From: Juglans regia
Taxonomy: Eukaryota; Streptophyta; Magnoliopsida; Fagales; Juglandaceae
Assembly: GCF_001411555.2 (NCBI RefSeq)
Contig: NC_049902.1
Coordinates: 11,661,888-11,725,887 of the forward strand
Direction: 5' to 3'
Length of the DNA: 64,000 bases
Position numbers and translations under genes: made by a program. The notes below the pieces were generated by a model. The model worked only from the letters and a program-made list of their open reading frames with translations. It did not search any database and was not told where the DNA came from. Numbering within the stretch: the stretch's first letter is position 1; every line of letters starts with the position of its first letter. Positions 11,494 through 20,903 of this stretch are shown here, piece by piece.

Positions 11494-12398
11494 ACACCTT
11501 GTGGTTTTTTAGTGTTGTTTCTTTGTTTATTTATTTCTTGTGTTTTTTGGTTGTTTATTTATTTATTTTTTCTTTTGCATTGTTTGCTTCTCTTTACATT
11601 GTTTTTCTTCTCCGTTAAGCATTGAGGACACTGCATTGTTCAGTTGGGGGGAGAGAATTGCATTTTGCAATCATGTATTTAAATTACTGTCATTTATTTT
11701 CCCTTGCACTTTTAATTCCACTTTATTTAAATTATGTCATTTAATTTCCTTGCATAGATCATAATAGAGAGAAGTACACTGCAGGACTACTGAGCTGTGC
11801 CAAAAAAAAAATAATGAGCCCATCATAGATCTGCCTCAGTGATAAGGGCGAACTTGGAAATGTGTGGGTTAGGCACACGGTCCTAAGTTTGATTCCCCAT
11901 TGTGCAAATCCATTCAAAAAAGAATTATATATATATATATATATAAAATGCAACTCAGTGAAATTTTCTGAGTAAAGGGTTAGAAACAGTTGCCCAAACT
12001 TTGGGAGTCGGGAAGTCAATAAATAAATGAATGACCGGCTTTTAAACATAGTTGGCGTTAAAACTGCTAGCCCTTCAATTTTGAGGTAGCAGGATCAATA
12101 ATGACCAATCTTCAAGTGGAAAATCTTTAAAATGCTCAGTGATGCTTTAAAAAAGAATTAAGGTGTAAGATTATGAACTTGATAGAGTTTTGCCTCAATC
12201 CAATATGGAAAAGATACATAGTAGTCCCTTAAAGTTGCTTACATTGACCTGAATTTGTGAGAAGTAACATTACTGTGATTAAGAATTCAAGTTGGCTAGC
12301 TGGTGTGCTTATGTGTAAAATATTGTTTGATTGCAATATTCTGTTCAATTCTTTTTCACTATTTTTGCTAAGAGACTAGCAAAACGCTAGTTGGGAGG
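11494..12398 (+). other. Athila-type 3' untranslated region
   Basis: No gene is seen. The stretch has GCATTGAGGACACTGC and a G-run (TTGGGGGGAGAG, 11643-11654), which in Athila elements follow the pol stop. Then comes an LTR-like phrase at 11680-11757 (CCTTGCACTTTTAATTCC), a SINE-like sequence (11822-11945), and finally GACTAGCAAAACGCTAGTTGGGAGG, whose last bases (12390-12398) serve as the likely polypurine tract. Confidence 0.6.
11822..11945 (+). repeat. SINE-like tRNA-derived sequence
   Basis: It has a box A-like string (TGCCTCAGTGATAAGGG, about 11830) and a box B-like string (AGTTTGATTCC, about 11886) spaced as in plant tRNA-derived SINEs, followed by TTGTGCAAATCC and an A-rich then (AT)n end. 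No clear target duplications were found. The head may be incomplete. Confidence 0.45.
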
Positions 12399-12854
12399 TG
12401 TGATTGAGCGCTGCATTATTGCATGCTTTTGTATATCTTGAACCAATATAATTTTAATTATTTCATCATTTTATTATTGATTTTAGATGGAAAAATAGTT
12501 AAGAGGCATAAATCCAAGTTGTAATTTAAATAAATTAATAGCGTAAGTTATGCTTGATTTTAATACTTGTGATTTAATAATGTTTCTTCAAATGCACAAC
12601 ACACTTTTAATATTTTACTCTTCATTTTTTGTCTAGTTTTATTTATGTCTTTAATTATTTATTTATTTTCTTTGTCTAGTATTATTTTTTGTTTTTACTT
12701 ATTTATTTATTTATTTATTTTTTGTTTAGTCTAGTTTTATTTTTATTTTTTTTCTAGTCTACTTATTTTTTTATTTTTGTTTTTATTTTTGTCTAGTTTC
12801 CATGCACCTCTACGTTGCTCTGATCCTCTACAACTCCTCCATCGCCATGGTCAC
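12399..12854 (+). repeat. Athila-type 3' LTR, segment 1
   Basis: It starts TGTGATTGAGCGCTG just after the purine-rich GTTGGGAGG and runs to the copia insertion at 12855. It is AT-rich with TTTA/TTTTG microsatellite-like parts (12600-12790), ending in CTACAACTCCTCCATCG and GTCAC (the copia target site, 12850-12854). The LTR continues at 20187. The start is inferred from the purine tract and the TG dinucleotide, because the matching 5' LTR portion is deleted. Confidence 0.6.
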
Positions 12855-13140
12855 TATTGGAATCAAGATAGAGACAAAACAATAGAAGAGGAAAGAAGCA
12901 CTTTGTACGTCGATACTCTGTTTTTCTCCTTACATCAAATATTGTTTCAGTATATCAACATATAGAACCAAAAGAAAATTATGGAAATTAAATTAATGAC
13001 ATTTATGGCCATTCAAATTTACTAGATGGTACACACCTAGGTACAATGAAAAGAAACTTTTTCCAGTTTTCACATATCTCGTAAATGATCAACTTAATAA
13101 ATTGTGGCCTCTTGCAATAAATGAAGTTTAATCTTCAACA
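12855..13140 (-). repeat. Copia 3' LTR
   Basis: Minus-strand start TGTTGAAGATTAAAC at 13140; end GATTCCAATA at 12855. It matches 19895-20181 with only scattered differences, so the insertion is among the younger ones in the window. The strand just before it carries the purine run AAGGGGGAG (13141-13150). Confidence 0.9.
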
Positions 13141-13382
13141 CTCCCCCTTAAACTTGACATCTTTTCAACATCGATCATCATCCTCAACTTCTGAAATGTA
13201 TCATATTTGAGAGGCTTTGTGAATATATCAGCAGCTTGGTCAAGTGACTTCACATACTCTACCTCCACGTACCTGTTCTCAATGCATTGTCGAATAAAAT
13301 GATACTTTGTCTCAATATGCTTGCTTCGATCATGAAACACCAGGTTCTTTGCTAGAGCAATAGCTGACTTATTGTCCATCAT
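13128..13382 (-). pseudogene. Copia RNase H, C-terminal part
   Basis: Contains MDNKSAIALAKNLVFHDRSK, the string HIETKYHFIRQCIE and DQAADIFTKPL, the typical end of copia RNase H, about 85 codons. The frame runs a few codons into the 3' LTR before its stop. A frame break at about 13385-13405 separates it from the upstream RT-RNase H piece, which stops at 13405. Confidence 0.88.
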
Positions 13383-13404
13383 GATCTTGGTAGCTTCACT
13401 TTAC

Positions 13405-14701
13405 TCAGAATGGAGTTCCTTCAGCAATATCTTTAACCAAATTCCATGACAAGCACAAGTAGTAAATGTACTCAACTTCACAGGTTGAAAGAGTGACTAT
13501 GGATAGTTTCTTAGAACACCAGGAAATTGCATTATTTCCCAAGAAAAAAACAAACCCAGTCCGATTATTAATATCTCCAGCATAATCACTATCACAATAG
13601 CCCATTAACTTGAACTTATTTGAAGCAGAGTAAAAAATTCCATAATCAAGAGTACCTTTAAGATAACGAAGGATCCTCTTGGCTGCCTTCATGTCTGTTT
13701 CAGATGGATTTTCCATAAAGTGACTCACAAGTCCAACTGAAAAAACAATTTCAGGTCTAGTACAAGTCAAGTGTCTCAAGCTTCCCACAAGACTTCTGAA
13801 CAATGTTGGATCAACTTTTTGTAGCCCTTTCTCCTGTTTTGAAAGTTTAACCCCACACTCCATAGGCGTATTAACAGGATTGCAATCCAACATCTTGAAC
13901 TTCTTTAGCACTTCCTTTGTATAGGCTTCTTGCGAAATGAAAATCACATCCTTCATTTCCTTAACTTCAATTCCCAAATAATAAGACATGAGTCCCATAT
14001 CACTCATCTCAAACTCTCGAGCCATAGCCTTCTTAAAACCTTCAAACATCATTTGATTGTATCCTGTAAATATAAGATCATCCACATAGACACAAACAAA
14101 TAATAAATCTTCATGTTCCTTTTTCACATAGTGTGCATATTCATGAATGCATCTAATGAAACCATTCTCTTTAAAATACTTATCAAGACGGCTATTCCAA
14201 GCTCTCGGAGCTTGCTTTAATCCATATAAGGGCTTTTTATGCCTAAGCACTTTATCTTCATACCCTTCAATAACAAAACCGAGAGGCTGTTCAATATAAA
14301 CCTCTTCCTCAAGATAAACCATCCAAAAATGTGGACTTAACATCCATTTGATGGATCTTCCATTGATTTTGGGCTACAAGTGATAGTAGTAGTTGGATTG
14401 TCTCTAAACGAGCAACGGGAGCAAAAACTTCTTCATAGTCAATGCCATGTTTTTGCTTGTAGCCCTTTATAACAAGTCTTATTTTGTATCTTTCCACTTC
14501 ACCCTTGGAATTCTTCTTGACTTTATACACCCATTTGACTCCAATTACTTGATTACCACTTGGAAGGGAGGCTAGCTCCCAAGTGTCGTTATTCTTAATA
14601 GCTTGAATTTCCTCCTCCATGGCTTGTATCCATTTTTTTTTTTTATCTTTCATAGCTTCTTCAAAATTCAAAAGCTCATCACTATAGTATAAGCATAACA
14701 A
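13405..14701 (-). pseudogene. Copia reverse transcriptase and RNase H N-terminal part, one frameshift
   Basis: The N-terminal piece (14309-14701) has [40 protein letters not shown] and [17 protein letters not shown]. The second piece (13405-14343) overlaps it in another frame and has EEVYIEQPLGF, PLYGLKQAPRAWNSRLDKYF and the intact active site FVCVYVDDLIFTG. RNase H follows (MGYCDSDYAGD). The frame slips at about 14320-14340 within the AFLNG-type motif. Upstream, the frame also shifts between 14701 and the integrase stop at 14713. The active-site aspartates are kept, so decay is mainly by frame breaks. Confidence 0.9.
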
Positions 14702-14712
14702 ATTCTCATCTT

Positions 14713-16341
14713 CTAACCTTTCGATACTTCATAGAGATCCTCAATGCTTCGATATTTTTGAGGACCTTCACTTGAGCTAGATGAAGATGATGATGATGCT
14801 ATTGAGGATGATGTTGGCATCGTTGGAGATACAATTTCATCTTGGACTTCTTGTGTTGAAGTTTCTTCATCAAAATATGGGAGAAAATCATAAGCAGTTT
14901 CATTTTTTGTACTCCAATCCCATGTTGCATCTTCTTCAAATTCAACATGTCTACTAATAATGACTTTGTTGTTGCTTGGATTGAAGAACTTGTAGCCTTT
15001 TGAGTTCTCATCGTAGCCGATAAACACAACCTTCTTACTCCGATCATCAAGCTTTGATCTCTTTTGCTCTGGAACTTGAACATAGGCAATAGACACAAAA
15101 ACTCGCAAATGTGACACATTTGGCTTCCATCCATTCCATGCTTCTTGTGGCGTCACATCCTTCAAACTTTTGGTAGGTGAGCGGTTAGAGATGTAAACTG
15201 CACATACAACCGCTTTAGCCCAAAACTCTTTTGGCATCGACTTGCTTTTCAACATGGTCCTTGCCATATTGAGAATTGTTCGGTTCTTCCTTTCAACAAC
15301 TCCATTTTGTTGTGGCGATATAGGAACAGTCAAGGGACGACGAATTCCATGTGTCTCACAAAAAACCTTGAATTTGTTGGAAGTGAACTCACCACCTCTA
15401 TCGGTTCTTAGAGATTTGATTTCATAGCCACTTTCTTTTTCGAGATGAGCTTTGAACCTTTTGAATGCCTCAAAAGCCTCACTTTTTTTGTTCAAAAAAT
15501 AAACCCATGTTTTTTGTGAATAATCATCAATAAAGAGCAAGAAATAAGAACTTGTACCAAAAGATGGAGTCTTGATTGGACCACAAACATCTACATGTAT
15601 AAGTTGAAGCGGCTCGGTGGCACTTGAATTGGATTGCTTGGGAAAGCTCTTTCTTGAATGCTTCCCTAGCAAACAAGCTTCACATAAATGATCAGGATGA
15701 TCAATCAATGGAATACCTTTCACCATCCTCTTTGCTCCCAAATCTCTAAGCCCTCCAAAATTAAGATGCCCATATCTCATATGCCAAATCCATGATAGAT
15801 CTTTAATACACGTCTTTAAGCACATGGCCTCGCTAGTCTTCATATTCAACAAAAACATGCGATTTCTTGTCATAGAAGACTTAGCAATAAGTTTCCCTTC
15901 TTTATCTCTAAGCCAAAGAAAATGATCTTCCATGTTTATTTTGCAACCATTCTCCATAAGTTGCCCAATACTCAAAATATTATTTTTCATCTTAGGAATG
16001 TAATAAACATTAGGAAGAATCTTATGGCTCCCATTCTTTGCCTCAAACAAAATTGTACCTTTGTCTTTAATCTCCACCTTTGATTCATCACCGAAGCACA
16101 CATGGCCCGTCACTTTGGTGTTAAGTTCCACAAATTTGCTTCTATTGCCTGTCATGTGGTTGCTAGCTCCATTATCTAGATACCACATATTCTTCTCATC
16201 ATTGTGCTCTTCATTAAGCGCAAGGAATAATACAGGCTCTTCAACATCTTCCTTGTGCAAAATGAGCATTGTCTCCTCTTCTACTTTCTTGGTTTGATAC
16301 GCCCAAGAATAATGCCCATATTTTCCACAAGAATAACATTC
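14713..16341 (-). pseudogene. Copia zinc knuckle, protease and integrase
   Basis: A long open stretch reads through the knuckle (CYSCGKYGHYSW, with Tyr in place of the last Cys), then protease with WYLDNGASNHMTG (the family has DSGASNHM; here DNG), then the GAG-pre-integrase motif WHMRYGHLNFGGL and the HHCC-like CEACLLGKHSR. The integrase core has IHVDVCGPI (Asp), SLRTDRGGEF (Asp) and PQQNGVVERKNRT (Glu), so the catalytic triad is intact. A Ser-rich linker and the RT junction follow. The zinc knuckle is cut by the LINE: its first residues lie at 19534-19549. Confidence 0.92.
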
Positions 16342-16906
16342 TTTTTTTTTCTTTTTAACTAAGAGCCGATAGCCACACACATAGCGGCCTCATCCCAATT
16401 TTATTAATAAGTCCTCACTTATGGCGGAAGAATACCGTGGCAACAACAAAACACTTGGGGGTATCAAGATAAACACTAAGAACTAACCCAAAACCAAGTG
16501 TCAAAACCAACCAAAAACCATAAAAACAACTTCTAACAAGCCTAAGACAAGACAAAAGAAAAACCAGGACCAAAACCAAGGAAACAAATCACCTGCAAAA
16601 ATAATCACGCAAGCATAATAAGCTCAACGTCAGATAAATCAAGAAAACGTACCAGGGACTACGAGATGCGCAAATAGGGAGACCAATTATGTCCATACGA
16701 AGAAGACCAAGGAGCTATCTGGGAAGAGTATCATTAGAAGATCAATCCATATTTAAACCCTCAACTCCCTGTTTAGCTAAATAATCAGCCACCACATTAC
16801 TTTCACGAAAGACATGGGTTAAATGATACTCCAGACAACCCAAGATAACCTGCAATTCCTCCCAGAAATCCTCTAAGTACCAAATATTACACTCCCCCTT
16901 AGTAAT

Positions 16907-17329
16907 CTAGCTGACAATCAGTTGCGAATCAATCTCAATCTCCACCCGACGAAAACCTAACTGGTGGCCCCTCCTGACTCCTTCCAACAAACTTCTTAAC
17001 TCAGCAAAATTATTAGATCCCGGATCCAAGAACACCGAACAAGCAGAGTGCATCCTACCAAAATTATCATGAATTACCCCCCCCCCAACACCAGCTGGCC
17101 CAGGGTTCCCTAAGCTACTACCATCAGAGTTAAGCTTCATCCAATCCTGAGGAGGCCGATTCCACCTCACCACACGAACTTGCCTAGACTTCTGAGGTAA
17201 GACCAGAATATCCAACCTCTTTAGAATAGCAACATCATGGGTAGAGATCCTAGAAACTTTCATAAATGAGGAAATAATCTGACAAATCCACAACTTGATA
17301 ACATGCCAAACTGCTTGGGCTAAATCCAC
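16907..17329 (-). pseudogene. LINE RNase H domain, C-terminally cut
   Basis: Plant L1-type RNase H: WMKLNSDGSSLGNPGPAGVG with the first catalytic Asp, then NNFAELRSLLEGVRRGHQLG with the Glu, and VEIEIDSQLIVS with the next Asp, then a stop at about 16907. The end of the domain is in another frame downstream (about 16740-16900; WYLEDFWEE-like and the Ala-Asp-Tyr-Leu region). The 3' untranslated part runs to the poly(A) at 16357. Confidence 0.88.
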
Positions 17330-17362
17330 CCTATCCTCAACCCAAACTTTACAATGTCTATC

Positions 17363-18512
17363 CTAAAGCTTACAAGAGACAATAGAAGGAAGCATACCAA
17401 AGATAATCCTTAATTGAGAAGACTTACCAGCACAGTGGAACCAGAAATTAATTTGCTCCTTCCACGTATGGAAAACACCCATATGAACACCTAAGTGATT
17501 TGTAGCCAAACGCCAGATTTGTCTAGCAAATTCTCCATTACAAAGCACATGATTTAAATCTTCCATATGTCCCCTGGCACAACAATTACATTTAGAAACA
17601 ATGGGAATGCCAATTTTCTTGATCTTATCATCAACACTCAAACAATTATGAAGAGCCTTCCATATCATAACAGAAATTTTCTTGTGTAGATTAGTATGCC
17701 AAATCCAATGGGCCCAAGGCAATGAAGGAGCTCTAACACGAATACAATCCCAAGCACTCTTAGTAGTAAAATTCCCATTATTTTCTTTCACCCATATAAG
17801 AACATCCTGCCCATCCTTCCTTGTGGCTAAAAATAATTCTAGAGCTTTTTGTTGACCCACTAATCTTTCCAAGAGAGGGATATCCCACCCATTTTCAATC
17901 CGACATTCTTTGATTTTAAGCGAAGATCTCTCCAAAACGGGGTAATGAGCACTAATAGGACCCCCATCCACTCAATTATCATGCCAGAAAGATACATTTC
18001 CCTCTTTCACCACCCATTTAGAATGATTCAGAATCTCCGAAATACAAAGCACAATCGCTTTCCAAAACCAAGTTCTCTTGTTAGGGTTCACGAGGGATAA
18101 ATGACTATCTTGGACATACTTACCTCTAAAAAATTCTGCCCACAAGGACTGACCCTTCAGAAGATTCCAAGCAAATTTCATATGTAAAGCCCTCTGAACA
18201 TCCCCAAAATCCTGAATACCCAAACCGCCTTCCTCAGTAGGTAACAAATATGATTCCAGGCCACCCACTTCTGCTTTCCTTTCCCCTCAGAATCACCCAA
18301 AAAAAAAGAGCTCATAATCCTATTCAAAGCCTTAGACACCCCATTAGGAACAGGTAAACCGCAAAAAGATGAGTGGCCATGTTCGATAACACATGGGATA
18401 AAAGAATCACATGACCACCAGCTGAGAGCATTTTCATTTTCCACCCTGCAGTCTTCTTAATAACTTTCCCAATCAATTCACCAGAATCACAGACCTTAAG
18501 ACGACCCACCAC
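17363..18512 (-). pseudogene. LINE RT thumb and zinc-binding (zf-RVT) region
   Basis: Pieces in several frames: GRLKVCDSGELIGKVIKK (18324-18512), WNHICYLL and GGLGIQDFGDVQRALHMKF (17972-18268), then SAWDCIRVRAP and the zf-RVT block HKKISVMIWKALHNCLSVDD, KCNCCARGHMEDLNHVLCNG (17363-17971). The zinc-binding cysteines and histidine are present. At least three frame breaks or stops occur. Confidence 0.85.
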
Positions 18513-18523
18513 TATAGGGACAC

Positions 18524-19500
18524 CTAGATATTTAAAAGGAAAAGATCATTTTGAAAGCCAGTCATATGAAGAAGAGAGGACTTTCTGGGAGCAGAGATCT
18601 TATTAGAAAAGAAGATAGCACTTTTATTTTTGTTAAGAATCTGACCCGTCCAAAGCTCGTACCGATGTAAAACCTCCATCAAACCTCTCATGGACTTCTT
18701 CCCACCATTAGCAAAAATAATAATATTGTCTGCATACATGAGGTGGGAGATAAGTGGTGTACCTCTAGATTGAGTAAACCGGCCAATTTTTCCATTCTCA
18801 AAAGTGTTCTTAATCATTCGAGATAATACCTCTTGCATAATGACAAATAAATAGGGCGAGAGCGGATCACCTTGCCTCAGACCACGCTCACCTTTAAAGA
18901 AACCCAAAGATGTACCATTTATCATAATAGAATACCAAGGTGAGGAGATGCATAACTTGATCAGGGCGCAAAACTGAGGAGAAAAACCAAAATGAACCAA
19001 AACATGAATAAGAAAACTCCAATTCACTCTATCATAAGCCTTAGACATATCAAGCTTAACCAAGACATTTCCCCCCATTAGAATTTTTATTAATAGAATG
19101 GACCATCTCCTAGGTAATACTGATATTTTCAAAAATGCTACAACCAGGAATAAAGGCCCCTTGTTCATGGGAAATCATCTTAGATAGCAGGTTCGTTAGA
19201 CGACCCACAATAATCTTCGCACAAATCTTATAAACCACCGAGCACAGACTAATAGGTCTAAACTTATCAAAACTAGTTGGCGAATCAACCTTGGAGATTT
19301 ACACAATAAAAGACGCAGTATAATATCTGGGAAGAAGTTGATGTTGAAAAAACTGAACCTGAAAAAATTAGAACCAAAATCATCTGGACCAGGACTACTA
19401 TCAATAGGAATACTGAACAAAGCATCCTTTATATCATCAATAGAAGGGGTACGACAAAGCATCAAATTTTCCTCCTCAGTAATCACCAGGGTAATCAGAT
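18524..19500 (-). pseudogene. LINE reverse transcriptase, active site changed
   Basis: The N-terminal part (about 19300-19500) has LLCRTPSIDDIKDALFSIP and SSPGPD. The main block (18524-19168) has LVKLDMSKAYDRVNWSFL, GFFKGERGLRQGDPLSPYL and the active-site region LMYADNIIIFANG. Plant L1 elements have YADD here; the codon at 18725-18727 is AAT, so the second catalytic aspartate is Asn. Frames break at about 19170-19300 and 18520, so the enzyme is dead. Confidence 0.9.
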
Positions 19501-19533
19501 CCCCTAAATTGGGAAACTCACAAGTACTACTCT

Positions 19534-19880
19534 CACAAGAATAACATTCAATTTGACTTTTGTCATTCTTTACCTCATGATTGCCTCTTCGTCTTCCTCT
19601 TCCACTACCTCTTGAAGAATTTTGATTTCTTCCCTCTTGAGAAAAACTTTGCTCTGTTTTTCCTCTCACATCATCGTCCACAGCCTCGACCTCTTCCACG
19701 TCATTGGTCTCTTCTACCATTTTCACAAGCTTCTCCTTTATCTTTCCAGGAAAGCTTTGCTGGCAAGGCTTGCTCCACTTGCTCTTATTTGCCTCAATTC
19801 ATCATTTCTTCTTGAGTCCGTAAGGATCCATTTAATTCTTCAATGGAAATGATCCATTTAAAACATTTTCTTGAACCTTA
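19534..19880 (-). pseudogene. Copia Gag remnant
   Basis: The minus-strand text MKMVEETNDVEEVEAVDDDV (from 19726) runs into a Gly/Arg-rich stretch (SGRGRRRGNHEVKN) and the start of the zinc knuckle ECYSC at the LINE junction. In the copia family Gag has some 250-300 residues before this point. Here only about 115 codons separate the 5' LTR from the knuckle, so a large internal deletion has removed the Gag core. The primer site 19881-19892 lies directly upstream. Confidence 0.8.
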
Positions 19881-19892
19881 GCTCTGATGCCA
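19881..19892 (-). promoter_or_regulatory. Copia primer-binding site
   Basis: On the minus strand it reads TGGCATCAGAGC, two bases inside the 5' LTR end. The initiator-tRNA-Met type site common to copia elements is TGGTATCAGAGC, so there is one change. Confidence 0.85.
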
Positions 19893-19894
19893 CT

Positions 19895-20181
19895 CTTTGG
19901 AATCCAGATGGAGACAAAACAATAGAAGAGGAAAGAAGCACTCTGTACACATTGATACTCTGTTTTTCTCCTTACATCAAATATTGTTTCAGTACATCAA
20001 CATATAGAACCAAAATAAAATTCTGGAAATTAAATTAATGACATTTATGGCGATTTAGATTTACTAACGGTACACACCTAAGTACAATGAAAAGTAATTT
20101 TTTCCAGTTTTCACATATCTAGTAAATGATGAACTTAATAAATTATGGCCTCTTGCAATAAATCAAGTTTAATCTTCAACA
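19895..20181 (-). repeat. Copia 5' LTR
   Basis: Minus-strand start TGTTGAAGATTAAAC at 20181 and end GATTCCAAAG at 19895. It matches the 3' LTR at 12855-13140. It should carry the element's promoter. It is flanked on the outside by the target duplication GTCAC (20182-20186). Confidence 0.9.
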
Positions 20182-20186
20182 GTCAC

Positions 20187-20903
20187 GTCAGTCAGTAAGC
20201 CATCAGCAGCGCCACCCACCCATGCACGCTGCCTCCACATCCACAACAACCACCTCCACCCGTTGCCCAGCCAAGCAGCACCTTCACGTGAAGACTCCAC
20301 TGCACCCCTGCCTAGTTGCATCTCCTCCGCAGCAACCTCCTCCTGCGCAACTGCACTGCTCCTCTTCCGCACGCCAACTCCTCCACCTGCTGCAACTCAG
20401 CCACCCTCCACTACCGCAACACGTTCAACAGCCCACTGCCTCTGCACAACCCACACGCACGGCCAAGAACCACAGTGCAGCTCCTGAAGCTCCATTCACA
20501 GCGTAGCCGCACCTCTCCACCAGCCGTGAACCACCTTGCCTGCAGTGAACTCCTCCTCCAAGTGAAAACATCCTTTGCACTGCACCGCAAACATGGCAGC
20601 ACAACCGGAAGCTCCTCCTTTGTTTTTCTACCCTAAAACAGAGCATTTCATGTTCTTCCGTCAGCCGCTGCACCTTCTGCCCCGTGATACGTCGGTGATG
20701 ATGTCGCTAACTCAAGAACCACCTAGTTGTCCATAAGCTCCACCGTCCGCAGCCACCAACTCCATGCTGGCAAGACAGCAATACCAAGAGCCACGACTGC
20801 AACTCCACGTCCAGGAAACAACCGACGCCGTAGGAACCTCCTCCATCTCAGCCACCTCTTGGCTCACTCTCTCTCTCACTTCCATTACATGACCCGGCAT
20901 TGG
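20187..20903 (+). repeat. Athila-type 3' LTR, segment 2
   Basis: C-rich DNA (CCACCTCC, CAGCCACC types) continues segment 1 after the copia element. From 20632 it matches the 5' LTR pieces 3479-3523 and 8045-8270. It carries the uninterrupted target site of the 4.5 kb solo LTR at 20675-20679. Its last five bases ATTGG are the target duplication of the next solo LTR. The overlapping Pro/Ser/His-rich open frames (20222-20636) come from base composition and are not supported as genes. Confidence 0.85.

Larger units (their letters stand above)
16342..19533 (-). mobile_element. 5'-truncated L1-type LINE with RNase H, 16-bp TSD
   Basis: On the minus strand the element runs from 19533 (inside the start of the RT domain) to a poly(A), seen as T-rich DNA at 16342-16357. 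The target duplication CACAAGAATAACATTC is exact (16326-16341 and 19534-19549). It splits the copia zinc-knuckle codons. ORF1 and the endonuclease are missing, as is usual for target-primed insertions that stop early. RT, zinc-binding RVT and RNase H regions follow in the order of plant L1 elements. Confidence 0.93.
12855..20181 (-). mobile_element. Ty1/copia element (Tork/Tnt1-like), minus strand, with TSD GTCAC and a LINE inside
   Basis: Two near-identical LTRs (12855-13140 and 19895-20181) enclose gag, protease-integrase and RT-RNase H on the minus strand in the copia order. The target duplication GTCAC is exact (12850-12854 and 20182-20186). The polypurine tract (13141-13150) and an initiator-tRNA-Met type primer site (19881-19892) lie where expected. 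Without the LINE at 16342-19533 the element is about 4.1 kb. Gag is shortened by a deletion, and frameshifts break pol in two places. Its assignment near Tnt1 is by the look of the integrase and RT text. Confidence 0.92.

Noticed and set aside
20222..20673. Overlapping Pro/Ser/His-rich frames on both strands
   Set aside because: They lie in the C-rich LTR segment with no domain, splice signals or codon bias pointing to one frame.
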